From positions 248,001 to 312,000 of the forward strand of contig CAZYBO010000002.1 of NCBI GenBank assembly GCA_964645205.1: a DNA stretch of 64,000 nt. Direction: 5' to 3'. The translations under genes were made by a program, and so were the position numbers. The stretch's first letter is position 1, and each line of letters starts with the position of its first letter. Under the pieces are notes generated by a model that made no database searches, was not told the origin of the DNA, and saw only the letters and a program-made list of their open reading frames with translations. Shown here piece by piece: positions 1-7,420 of this stretch. This stretch comes from CAZYBO01 sp964645205. Lineage in GTDB: Bacteria; Pseudomonadota; Alphaproteobacteria; Rickettsiales; SXRF01.

Positions 1-2
1 AC

Positions 3-170
3 GGGTATACAGCCATGAAAAATATGGATCCGGCTGCAATTAATGCCTATGGCGGCAGGGGGCACTATAACGCATACGGCTATCGTGTGTTTTCAGATGT
101 GATTCTGGATGCGTTGGCGGTTTCAGAACAGGCTATAGATGAAGGGCGGCACGATCGTCCCTCCCAATAA
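3..170 (+). CDS. C-terminal fragment of an SGNH/GDSL-like hydrolase (cut by window edge)
   Basis: An open frame enters from the left edge and stops at 168-170, giving about 55 residues with no start visible. The motif HYNAYGY near the middle resembles the catalytic-histidine block V (H-x-N-x-x-G) of SGNH hydrolases. The next plus-strand gene is a full-length member of the same superfamily, which supports the assignment. Such proteins often modify exported polysaccharides together with MBOAT acyltransferases, and one may lie just outside the window. Its last 48 bases overlap the minus-strand DUF5989 gene tail to tail. The family call is inferred from one motif and context, so the exact substrate is unknown. 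Confidence 0.6.
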   Translation, partial: GYTAMKNMDPAAINAYGGRGHYNAYGYRVFSDVILDALAVSEQAIDEGRHDRPSQ

Positions 171-275
171 GAAGATTACCGCCGCGAAGGTGGCCGCCGC
201 CAGCAGGAGCGGCAGGAGCCAGAGTTTTTTATGTGTGCGCATGAAATCGCGCAGTTCTCTTAAAAACCCTTGCAT
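123..275 (-). CDS. DUF5989 family small membrane protein
   Basis: This 50-residue protein is encoded on the minus strand and is too short for most gene callers. It starts MQGFLRELRDFM, has a basic stretch, then one hydrophobic helix (about residues 18-37), and ends GGTIVPPFIYSLF. This matches the recognisable DUF5989 layout of an amphipathic N-terminus, one membrane span and a conserved FIYxLF tail. DUF5989 genes are known to sit beside SGNH-hydrolase, MBOAT and carbamoyltransferase genes of exopolysaccharide loci, and here SGNH-like genes lie on both sides. A weak AGGG sequence precedes the ATG. The molecular function is not known; a small membrane partner of the neighbouring acyl-modification proteins is an inference. 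Confidence 0.82.
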   Translation of the reverse strand: MQGFLRELRDFMRTHKKLWLLPLLLAAATFAAVIFLLGGTIVPPFIYSLF

Positions 276-337
276 GGTAGAAATCCCTGCATCACTGTTT
301 GGTCTGTTATTAATTTTCTCTGGCCTGATCGTATAGC

Positions 338-1657
338 ATGTTTCGAACCAGAAAACTATGGCTAGCCGTTTGTGTTATCGGCTTTACGTATCTCCTTATC
401 GAGATCATGGCATTTACGCTCTATTTTGCCCTTCATGGCGAAGCATTCTCGTTTGCCGCGGTGGAAAAGCGCCGGGATGAAGTGCTGGCCGTTACAGCGC
501 CCATAGAAGCAGAAGCAGAGCAAGACATTGAAGGCGAATTCATACAACGCAGGCACAGTGGAATGCTTGTGTTGCATCCCTATCTCGGCTTTGTGTGGCG
601 CCCGATGGAGAGCAAATCAAGAGTGAGGGGGTATTACACGACCCCGTATGGATTTCTCGCTGAGGAAGATCCGCTCGCTGCCAGTGCCGATCCTGGGGTT
701 GCGATTGTAGCGATTACAGGTGGTTCGGTATCCGAAGGGCTGTTCCGGGCATCGCGCGAACTGCTTCATGGCTATTTTGATGTCCTGCCGCATTTCAAGG
801 ATAAGAAAGTTATCATCGTTATGCTGGGCGCCAAGACATGGGGACAGCCTCAGCAGTTATTATCGATTGCCTATTACCTTGCTCAGGGCGGAAGATTGGA
901 CGTGCTGATAAATCTTGATGGTCATAACGAAATCGTGATGGCGTCGGATAACAGCGATTATAGCATCTACCCCGTATACCCATTTCGTTGGGGGAGTTAT
1001 TTTCTCGCTAATTATCGCCCCGATTCTCTGCCCGTACTTGCGGAAGCGACTATGTGGAACAAAATGCGCGATGTTGCGGCCTCTACGCAGAAGGTACTTT
1101 GGTTTTCCGTTTCTGCATCAACATTGTGGGAATTGTTGGATACCTATTTCAACAGGCGAGCAACGCAGGCTGAATTATCGTTACGGAAAGGTAAAAATGA
1201 AAGCCTGCCGTATTTTGTCACAGGTCCGGATACGATGAATGATGTAACGGAAGGTACGGTGCAGGAATTTGTGGCGGATTTCTGGATGCGCAGCAGCATG
1301 CAGTTACATCATCTTTCAAAGGCAAACCAGTTCGCATATTTTCATTTCCTGCAGCCGAACCAATATATCGCGGATTCCAAACCGTATACGCCCGCAGAGA
1401 TTGCCAGGGCAATTGACGATACATCGTACAAGAATCATGCTTTGCCGGCATATTACGCGAAGTTTACCTCGCGCATGCCGGAAATGCAGCGGCAAGGGGT
1501 AAATGTACACAGTCTGACGGGTATTTATGCCAACACAAAGGAAACCGTATATATTGACGCATGCTGCCACCTTAACAAGTTCGGCAACGACATTATGGCG
1601 CGGGCGATTGGGCAATACGTGACCGACTATTATAACAAAACCAAACCGGTGAAATGA
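338..1657 (+). CDS. SGNH/GDSL hydrolase-like membrane-anchored protein
   Basis: This 439-residue protein has one N-terminal membrane span (about residues 7-30), then a large domain on the periplasmic side. SGNH blocks are visible: VAITGGSVSEG (nucleophile Ser, about residue 130), LINLDGHNEI (block III Asn) and DACCHLNKFGN near the C-terminus (block V Asp and His). These support an esterase or acyltransferase-like fold acting on O-acylated glycans or lipids; the substrate cannot be read from sequence. Its stop overlaps the ATG of the next gene by the ATGA arrangement, so the two may be cotranscribed although they are not obviously related. The 62-base gap to the divergent DUF5989 gene presumably holds promoters for both. 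Confidence 0.75.
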   Translation: MFRTRKLWLAVCVIGFTYLLIEIMAFTLYFALHGEAFSFAAVEKRRDEVLAVTAPIEAEAEQDIEGEFIQRRHSGMLVLHPYLGFVWRPMESKSRVRGYYTTPYGFLAEEDPLAASADPGVAIVAITGGSVSEGLFRASRELLHGYFDVLPHFKDKKVIIVMLGAKTWGQPQQLLSIAYYLAQGGRLDVLINLDGHNEIVMASDNSDYSIYPVYPFRWGSYFLANYRPDSLPVLAEATMWNKMRDVAASTQKVLWFSVSASTLWELLDTYFNRRATQAELSLRKGKNESLPYFVTGPDTMNDVTEGTVQEFVADFWMRSSMQLHHLSKANQFAYFHFLQPNQYIADSKPYTPAEIARAIDDTSYKNHALPAYYAKFTSRMPEMQRQGVNVHSLTGIYANTKETVYIDACCHLNKFGNDIMARAIGQYVTDYYNKTKPVK

Positions 1658-3156
1658 TGTGTATGGCGCAAAGGGTGGCGGAGATTTTCAAGGCGCTGGG
1701 GGCTAATTTTACTGAAGGTACGCTGAAAGTGACCTCGCCGGAGCATGGGGGTGTCATCGCGCAACTGGCTTGCGATGCGCAGGCTGGTATCGATGCTAAA
1801 ATTGCGCAGGCCGCCAAAACGCAGGCATCATGGGCGGCGCAGCCGCGCACTGTGCGGGTGGCATTGGTCGAGGCATATGCTGCTGCGATAAAAACGCACC
1901 GCGCGGCGCTTGCGGAGCTTATCATGCTGGAGGCGGGCAAGACGGCGAGCGAGGCGCAGGGCGAGGCGGACGGTTCGGCCGATGTGCTGCTTAAAACTAT
2001 CAAAGACGCGACGTTGCCCGATCTCGGCGTGATGCAGCGCCGCAAGGAGCGGCCGCCGGTGGGCGTGGTCGGGTTAATCACCTCGTTCAATTTCCCCATG
2101 GTGGTGGCGCACTGGACGCTTGCGCCCGCGCTGCTTTCGGGCAATGCCGTGGTGTGGAAACCGTCGGAGAAAACGCCGCTGGTGGCGCTCGCGTGCAAGG
2201 CGGTGTGGGACGGCGTGGCAGGGGATTATAAAGATATGCTGCAAATCATCGTCGGCGCGCGCGAGACGGGGGAAGCGCTGGTAGCGCATGAATCCGTGGG
2301 CATGATAAGCGCGACCGGCAGTGTGGCGATGGGGCAGGGCATCAGGAAAACGCTCGCCGGGAAAAAAGGCAATGTCGCGCCCCCCATCCTTGAACTGGGC
2401 GGCAATAACGGCGTGATTATCTCTGAAAAACTTTCGCCGGAACATTTGCACTGGTCGCTGTCGGCATTGCTGCAATCATTCCTCGGCACCACCGGTCAGC
2501 GCTGCACCAATACGCGCCGCCTGTTCGTGCATCGCTCGCTCCATGACGAGGCGGTGCGGCAGCTCGACGCGCATATCGCGGCGTTTCTCAGCAGTGCAAT
2601 TAAGGACGGCGCGTTCGATCCCGCCAATGCTTACGGCTACCGAGCGCTGATCGACGAGGCGGCCTTCCGCCAGTTTGAAGAAGCAAAAGCGCAAACGCGG
2701 GAATCGCAAGGCAAGGTGCTGCACGGCAGGCGGCTGTTCGCGGAAACATCGCCGCACGCCTATTATGTCGAGCCTGCGCTTGCGCTACTGCCAAATCAGG
2801 CGCAACTCATGCACCGCGAAATTTTCGCGCCGATTCTTTTCATCGTGCCGTATGACGGCGGTATCGATAACGCGCTGGCGCTGCTGAATGCGCCCGCCAA
2901 TGCCGGACTGGTCGGCGCCATCTACACGCAAAACCAACAGGAAGCCGATTATTTTGCGTTGAAGAACGAAGCGGCGCACAGCCTTATCAACTCCCCCAAA
3001 GGCACCGGCACGCCCGCGCACGGCATGGGCTTCGGCGGCAATAAGGAATCCGGCTGCGGCGAAATCCTCAACAGCGTCGACCCGCTGCAGGCTTTCTGCC
3101 GCACGGGGAATTTCTCGCGCATCGCGCAGAATAAAGATGTGGTGATGGATCGGTAG
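1654..3156 (+). CDS. Aldehyde dehydrogenase, ALDH7-like (possible AstD role)
   Basis: This 500-residue NAD(P)-dependent aldehyde dehydrogenase is cytosolic. SFNFP and the WKPSEKTP cofactor loop are seen at about residues 147-175, ELGGNN (general-base Glu) near 250, and TGQRCTNTRR with the catalytic Cys near 285. The ELGGNN and GQRCT signatures and the overall match fit the ALDH7 (alpha-aminoadipic semialdehyde dehydrogenase) group. The adjacent astE-like and astB genes raise the alternative that it oxidises succinylglutamate semialdehyde in the arginine succinyltransferase pathway. I favour ALDH7 by sequence and leave the substrate open. ATG codons at residues 1, 2 and 4 are all possible starts; the first overlaps the upstream stop. 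Confidence 0.85.
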   Translation: MMCMAQRVAEIFKALGANFTEGTLKVTSPEHGGVIAQLACDAQAGIDAKIAQAAKTQASWAAQPRTVRVALVEAYAAAIKTHRAALAELIMLEAGKTASEAQGEADGSADVLLKTIKDATLPDLGVMQRRKERPPVGVVGLITSFNFPMVVAHWTLAPALLSGNAVVWKPSEKTPLVALACKAVWDGVAGDYKDMLQIIVGARETGEALVAHESVGMISATGSVAMGQGIRKTLAGKKGNVAPPILELGGNNGVIISEKLSPEHLHWSLSALLQSFLGTTGQRCTNTRRLFVHRSLHDEAVRQLDAHIAAFLSSAIKDGAFDPANAYGYRALIDEAAFRQFEEAKAQTRESQGKVLHGRRLFAETSPHAYYVEPALALLPNQAQLMHREIFAPILFIVPYDGGIDNALALLNAPANAGLVGAIYTQNQQEADYFALKNEAAHSLINSPKGTGTPAHGMGFGGNKESGCGEILNSVDPLQAFCRTGNFSRIAQNKDVVMDR

Positions 3157-3162
3157 CAGGCG

Positions 3163-4374
3163 TCAGAACGTCAATTTCATCTCCGACACTTCGCACGGGT
3201 AGCAGAATTTCGTAGTGGCGAGCCTGTCGACGGGAACCGGCCAGGGGCCTACGTTGGGGTCTTTGTCGTAGAGCGCGGCGGATTTGCTGAAGAAAATGCC
3301 GGAGAAGGAAAACGGCGCTTTGAATAACGTGCCCGACGGCTCGGCGCGGGCGACGACCTGGCCTTTAGCGATGGCTTCCATTTCTTCGTATTGCGCGTGC
3401 TTGCCCGCTTTGACCATGTATACGCGGTCATCAGGCTGCAGCGAGCCTTCCATCACCAAATCGGCGTAGGTAATACGCGGTTTGACGGCGTAGCGCTCAA
3501 AGCGTCCGTTTTCGTGTGCGAAGTGGGGCGGCGTTTTCGTGAGGCCGAGCGTGTGTAAAGTAGAAAGCGTGAACGACGCGGCGATATGCGGCGCGTCTTT
3601 ATCTTCATGGCGCCCCGCTTCGATCCCGGTCTGGCATAAGATATTGGGTAAGGGGGCGAGGATGGTTTTCAACGTCTGCACGGTCACTGCGACCGAGGCG
3701 TTGGCGGAAATGGCATCGGCCAGTTCGGTAAGCACCGCGCGGATGGGGGAGTGCTTCAGATCGGCGTCGCGTTTGTGGTCGGTGATGCACACCATTGTTC
3801 CGCGTGCGGAATGAATATCAAGTATGCCCGAGCAATGTTCGCCGACGGCATAAAGTTCCTGCGCGCGCTTGTCGTGCGCGGTTCTGGCTTCGCGCGTGCG
3901 GAAATCCACCGGGATACGGTTCATGTCGGGCAGCAGCGCGCCCTGCTCATCCACGCCGCAGCGATAGGCATCGCGCGTTTCCTGTTGCGCATCGGGGTTT
4001 GCTTCCCATGCTGCGAAATATTGTGAGGCTGCCAGCGGATTGCCGACTACGCCCAGCACGTCGCGCTCTAAAAGCCCGGCTTCGGAGAGCGCCATGGCGA
4101 GTAAAATGCCCGCAAGTCCTGCCGGCTCGTTGCCGTGCAATTGCGCGAGGATGACAAACGGCGCGCCGCCGCTTTTTCCCTTGATGGGGATCGCCGCTTC
4201 GATACGCTTCCCGCCGATCTGCGTATGTGAGCCGCGCACGGTTTCAAAGATGGTTTTGAGGTCGCGCAATCCCAGCGTCCGGGCAAAGAACGCGGGCGAA
4301 AAACCGGCGGCGTCGCGCTCGCCGGAAAAATCGTGGTTGAAAATCGCTTGCAACAGGTGTCGGATAGGGGGCAT
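3163..4374 (-). CDS. astE: Succinylglutamate desuccinylase/aspartoacylase (AstE-like)
   Basis: This is an M14-type zinc amidohydrolase of about 403 residues. The zinc and catalytic motifs are visible: LHGNEPAG (His and Glu ligands), DMNRIP (substrate-binding Asn-Arg) and DIHSARG (third zinc His). AstE enzymes hydrolyse N-succinylglutamate to glutamate and succinate, the last step of the arginine succinyltransferase pathway, and the divergently encoded AstB catalyses the second step. The reading frame remains open upstream to 4467, but the ATG at 4372-4374 (MPPIRHLL) avoids overlapping astB; an ATG at 4411-4413 is also possible. It is longer than Escherichia coli AstE, so a related desuccinylase or aspartoacylase specificity cannot be excluded. 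Confidence 0.75.
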   Translation of the reverse strand: MPPIRHLLQAIFNHDFSGERDAAGFSPAFFARTLGLRDLKTIFETVRGSHTQIGGKRIEAAIPIKGKSGGAPFVILAQLHGNEPAGLAGILLAMALSEAGLLERDVLGVVGNPLAASQYFAAWEANPDAQQETRDAYRCGVDEQGALLPDMNRIPVDFRTREARTAHDKRAQELYAVGEHCSGILDIHSARGTMVCITDHKRDADLKHSPIRAVLTELADAISANASVAVTVQTLKTILAPLPNILCQTGIEAGRHEDKDAPHIAASFTLSTLHTLGLTKTPPHFAHENGRFERYAVKPRITYADLVMEGSLQPDDRVYMVKAGKHAQYEEMEAIAKGQVVARAEPSGTLFKAPFSFSGIFFSKSAALYDKDPNVGPWPVPVDRLATTKFCYPCEVSEMKLTF

Positions 4375-4411
4375 AAGCGCGAGTGTAAACCATCCGTTAT
4401 CATAAGCAAAC

Positions 4412-5725
4412 ATGGAAACCACGGTAGAGGAAGTCATTTTCATCGGGCTGCCCGGCCCCACCCACAATTACGGCGGGCTTTCGGGCGATAATGTCGCCTC
4501 CAGCAGCAATCGTGGGCGCGTGTCCAACCCGAAAGAGGCCGCGCTGCAGGTGCTGCAGTTGGTACGGCTGCTGAAATCGCTCGGGCTTGAAGTGGGGATA
4601 TTGCCGCCGCAATTGCGCCCGAGCCTCGCGCTGCTTTCTACGCGCTTTTCCGGCGATGCGAAAACCATGATCGCGCGTGCCGCGCAGGAAGCGCCTGAGC
4701 TGCTGGAAGCGGCCTGCTCCAGCTCAGCCATGTGGGTAGCCAATGCAGCCACCGTAACGCCTTCCTGCGACAGCGCCGACGGCATGCTGCACCTGACGGC
4801 CGCCAACCTCGCCACCAACCGGCACCGCCGGATCGAGGCGGCCGATACCTGCGCCACGCTGAAGGAAATTTTCGCGCATGTGCCGAAGGCGCGAGTGCAC
4901 GAGCCGCTGGATGCGCAGCGCGGCTTGCGCGATGAGGGCGCGGCCAACCATATGCGCCTTGCGCCCAGCCACAGCGCCAGCGGCCTCAACGTGTTCGTCT
5001 ACGGCACGGATGGCAACGGCAGCGGCGCGGCGAGTGCGCGCCAGACGCTTTCGGCGTCGCAGGTGGTGAAAATCCAGCACCGCATTGTCGATGCGGGCGC
5101 GGTGTTCGTAAAGCAGCACCCGCAGGCGATCGCGCAGGGCGTGTTCCATAACGATGTGATCGCCGTGTCCCATGCGTCTTTCCTGCTGGCGCACGAGAGC
5201 GCCTATGCGGAAGGTGCCGCCGATTTTGCGCGTATCGAAGCGGCGTACCATGCCCTGCATCCGGGTGAAAAACTGAATCTTCGCATCGTGCGCGATCACG
5301 AGCTGACGGTGGAGGAAGCGGTGCGCACCTATTTCTTCAACAGCCAGCTCGTCACGTCGAACGGCCGCATGCACATCATCGCGCCGGAGGAAACGCGCGC
5401 GCTGTTTGGCGGCAAGGCGGCGAGGTTGCTGGAGAGCATCTGCGCCGATGTCCATTATGCCGATCTGCGCCAGAGCATGAATAACGGCGGTGGCCCCGCC
5501 TGCCTCCGATTACGTGTGCCGATGACGCGCGCGCAGCTTGCGTCGGTGAAGGAGCATACCAACGTGATGGCCTATGACGGCATGCTGCAGGCGCTGGAAA
5601 AAACCATCGAGAAACATTATCCCAATGCGATCGCCCCCCACGATCTTGCCGACCCCGCGCTTTACGAGCGCAGCCTCGCGCTGCTTACGGAGCTTTCGGC
5701 GCTGCTGGAGCTGAAGCTGGTTTAG
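4412..5725 (+). CDS. astB: N-succinylarginine dihydrolase AstB
   Basis: This 437-residue enzyme converts N2-succinylarginine to N2-succinylornithine, two ammonia and CO2 in arginine catabolism. It aligns along its length with AstB: GLPGPTHNYGGLS at the start, SAMWVANAATVTPS, HLTAANL, DEGAANHMRL, GVFHNDVIAVS (catalytic His region) and NNGGGPACLRLRV with the nucleophile Cys near residue 360. It is divergent from the AstE-like gene, sharing a promoter region of about 37 bp. AstA (succinyltransferase) and AstC (aminotransferase) are not in this window, so the pathway is incomplete here. The last 41 bases overlap the convergent short-chain dehydrogenase gene. Confidence 0.95.
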   Translation: METTVEEVIFIGLPGPTHNYGGLSGDNVASSSNRGRVSNPKEAALQVLQLVRLLKSLGLEVGILPPQLRPSLALLSTRFSGDAKTMIARAAQEAPELLEAACSSSAMWVANAATVTPSCDSADGMLHLTAANLATNRHRRIEAADTCATLKEIFAHVPKARVHEPLDAQRGLRDEGAANHMRLAPSHSASGLNVFVYGTDGNGSGAASARQTLSASQVVKIQHRIVDAGAVFVKQHPQAIAQGVFHNDVIAVSHASFLLAHESAYAEGAADFARIEAAYHALHPGEKLNLRIVRDHELTVEEAVRTYFFNSQLVTSNGRMHIIAPEETRALFGGKAARLLESICADVHYADLRQSMNNGGGPACLRLRVPMTRAQLASVKEHTNVMAYDGMLQALEKTIEKHYPNAIAPHDLADPALYERSLALLTELSALLELKLV

Positions 5726-6476
5726 CGGGCAGCGCGGCGAAGAACCTGTCCGTCCATGCGGGCGGCAGGCAGGAAATCAACCATAGCGGCCAGTAGAGCA
5801 GGCGCGGGAACGCGATGCGCGAGCGGTTGCGCGCCAGCCCGTGCTTGATGACGCGCGCGGCGTAATCGGCCTCCATGATAAACGGCATAGGGAAATCGTT
5901 GACCGCCGTCATCGGCGTTTTGATATAGCCGGGGCAGATGACGCAGACTTCGACGTTGTGCGCGCCAAGCCAGCCGCGCAAGCCTTCACCCCACAGCCGC
6001 ACGCAGGCTTTGCTCGCGCTGTAGGTGGGGGAACTGGGCAGGCCGCGTATGCCAGCCAGCGAGCTCATCAGCGCGATCTGCCCGCGTTTGCGCGCGACCA
6101 TGCCCTCAATGAGCGGTTGCACGGTGTTGACAACGCCGTCGATATTGGCGGCGAAAATCGCGCGCACCTGTTTGGACGATTCACCGACGCCGCCCGTGCC
6201 TGCCGAGATGCCCGCGTTGGCGATGATGAGGTCAATGGGTGAGGCTTGGTCGATGGCGGTGAGCCAGGCTTCCATAGCGGCCGCGTCGGTGACGTCGAGC
6301 GCGCGCGTATGCACGGTTGCGCCCTGTTTTTCGCAGGCGGATTTGACGGTCGCCAGCCGGGTTTCGTCGCGCCCCTGCACGTGCAGGGTAATGCCGGGCG
6401 CGGCATAGGCGAGCGCGAGGGCGGCGCCTAAGCCGCTGTTTCCTCCTGTTATAGCGATATTTTTAGGATTTTTCAT
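5685..6476 (-). CDS. Short-chain dehydrogenase/reductase (SDR)
   Basis: This 263-residue Rossmann-fold oxidoreductase has the classical SDR motifs: TGGNSGLG (cofactor binding, residues 10-17), NAG (about 86-88), the catalytic Ser in LMSSLAG, and YSASK with the catalytic Tyr and Lys. PGYIKT follows. The C-terminal 45 residues (WPLWLISCLPP and a Pro/Ala-rich tail) are hydrophobic, suggesting loose membrane association as in the DltE/YqjQ-like SDR subgroup. The substrate is unknown. It is convergent with astB, overlapping its 3' end by 41 bp, and divergent from the LOG-family gene, with 78 bp between their starts. Confidence 0.88.
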   Translation of the reverse strand: MKNPKNIAITGGNSGLGAALALAYAAPGITLHVQGRDETRLATVKSACEKQGATVHTRALDVTDAAAMEAWLTAIDQASPIDLIIANAGISAGTGGVGESSKQVRAIFAANIDGVVNTVQPLIEGMVARKRGQIALMSSLAGIRGLPSSPTYSASKACVRLWGEGLRGWLGAHNVEVCVICPGYIKTPMTAVNDFPMPFIMEADYAARVIKHGLARNRSRIAFPRLLYWPLWLISCLPPAWTDRFFAALPAKPASAPAAPKAP

Positions 6477-6554
6477 GAAAAAGTAACCATTTTTTGGCGA
6501 TAATAGGGCTGTAAACCATAGGAAATCAACTCACACTATCCATAGCAGGATCTA

Positions 6555-7100
6555 ATGACAAACAACAAATCGGTATGCGTCTTCTGCGGTGCTTCCAATA
6601 ACGTCCCCAAGAAATTCCTCGATGTCGGCGCCGAATTCGGAAAAATCCTCGCCAAGAAAAACACCACTCTCGTTTATGGGGGCGGCGATTGCGGCGTGAT
6701 GGGCGCGGTGGCGAACTCCACCATGAAAGCGGGCGGTCACGTCACGGGCGTGTTCCCGGTATCTTTGCGCAACATCGAAAACGAACATCAGGCGCTTTCG
6801 GAAATCATCATCGTGAACACGATGCACGAACGCAAGCAGCTCATGTTCGAGCGCTCGGATGCGTTCGTGGTGTTCCCCGGCGGCTTCGGCACGATGGACG
6901 AAATGTTTGAAATCCTGACATGGAAGCAGTTACTGCTGCACCACAAGCCGGTGGTGATCTTCAACTACGAACATTACTGGGATCCGTTGATCAATCTGAT
7001 GAACAGCATCATCGATAACGGGTTTGCAAAACCGGAAACTGCCGGTTACTTCAACGTAGTCGATCGTGTCGAAGCGGTGCTGGAAATCATCAATTTCTAA
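6555..7100 (+). CDS. LOG family protein (nucleoside 5'-monophosphate phosphoribohydrolase-like)
   Basis: This 181-residue cytosolic protein carries VCVFCGAS at the start, LVYGGGDCGVMGAVA and the diagnostic PGGFGTMDE motif at about residues 115-123, with the catalytic Glu and Arg context (MHERKQLMFERSDAFVVFPGG region). LOG (Lonely Guy) family enzymes remove ribose 5-phosphate from nucleotide monophosphates, including cytokinin precursors in plants. Bacterial members are widely mislabelled as lysine decarboxylases. AGGA lies eight bases before the ATG. It overlaps the stop of the convergent lipoprotein gene by four bases. Confidence 0.92.
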   Translation: MTNNKSVCVFCGASNNVPKKFLDVGAEFGKILAKKNTTLVYGGGDCGVMGAVANSTMKAGGHVTGVFPVSLRNIENEHQALSEIIIVNTMHERKQLMFERSDAFVVFPGGFGTMDEMFEILTWKQLLLHHKPVVIFNYEHYWDPLINLMNSIIDNGFAKPETAGYFNVVDRVEAVLEIINF

Positions 7101-7420
7101 AACCCTGCGCCTAATCCGACATTTTCCCACACGCCCGGTTTCTGCTGCGTGTCCAGCGAGAAGCGGCAATAGGTGAACCCTTCGTTCCAGCCGGTGCGGT
7201 ACTGGTCGTTTCGCGCCATTTCCGTGCGCTTTTTCATGCCGTATGCCAGCTTATAATCCCAGCCGCCATGTGCGGAAAGTCCCGAGTCGCAGCCGTCCTC
7301 CCAGCCGAGCGTATATTCCGGCGGGCCTGCGGGATCGACGGTAAGCAGCCACATCGGGCGGCATGCGCCGAGCCAGATGACGCTAAGCGCGATGAATCCA
7401 TAGCGTAGAAAGCCTGTCAC
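7097..7420 (-). CDS. Putative lipoprotein
   Basis: This protein of 107 residues has a lipobox-type signal peptide: a short basic start, a hydrophobic core and LGAC at about residues 17-20, where Cys would be lipidated. The mature part is rich in Gly, Trp and Tyr, with GWEDGCDSG and RTGWNEGFTYCR, and it has two further Cys that could form a disulfide. The start is GTG, in a GTGA overlap with the stop of the 618-residue gene upstream, so the two are translationally coupled. No family was recognised. Its place behind the same Fur-like sites suggests joint control with that gene. Confidence 0.75.
   Translation of the reverse strand: MTGFLRYGFIALSVIWLGACRPMWLLTVDPAGPPEYTLGWEDGCDSGLSAHGGWDYKLAYGMKKRTEMARNDQYRTGWNEGFTYCRFSLDTQQKPGVWENVGLGAGF

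Noticed and set aside
139..336. 65-codon plus-strand open frame
   Set aside because: It is antisense to the DUF5989 gene, which matches a known family on the minus strand.
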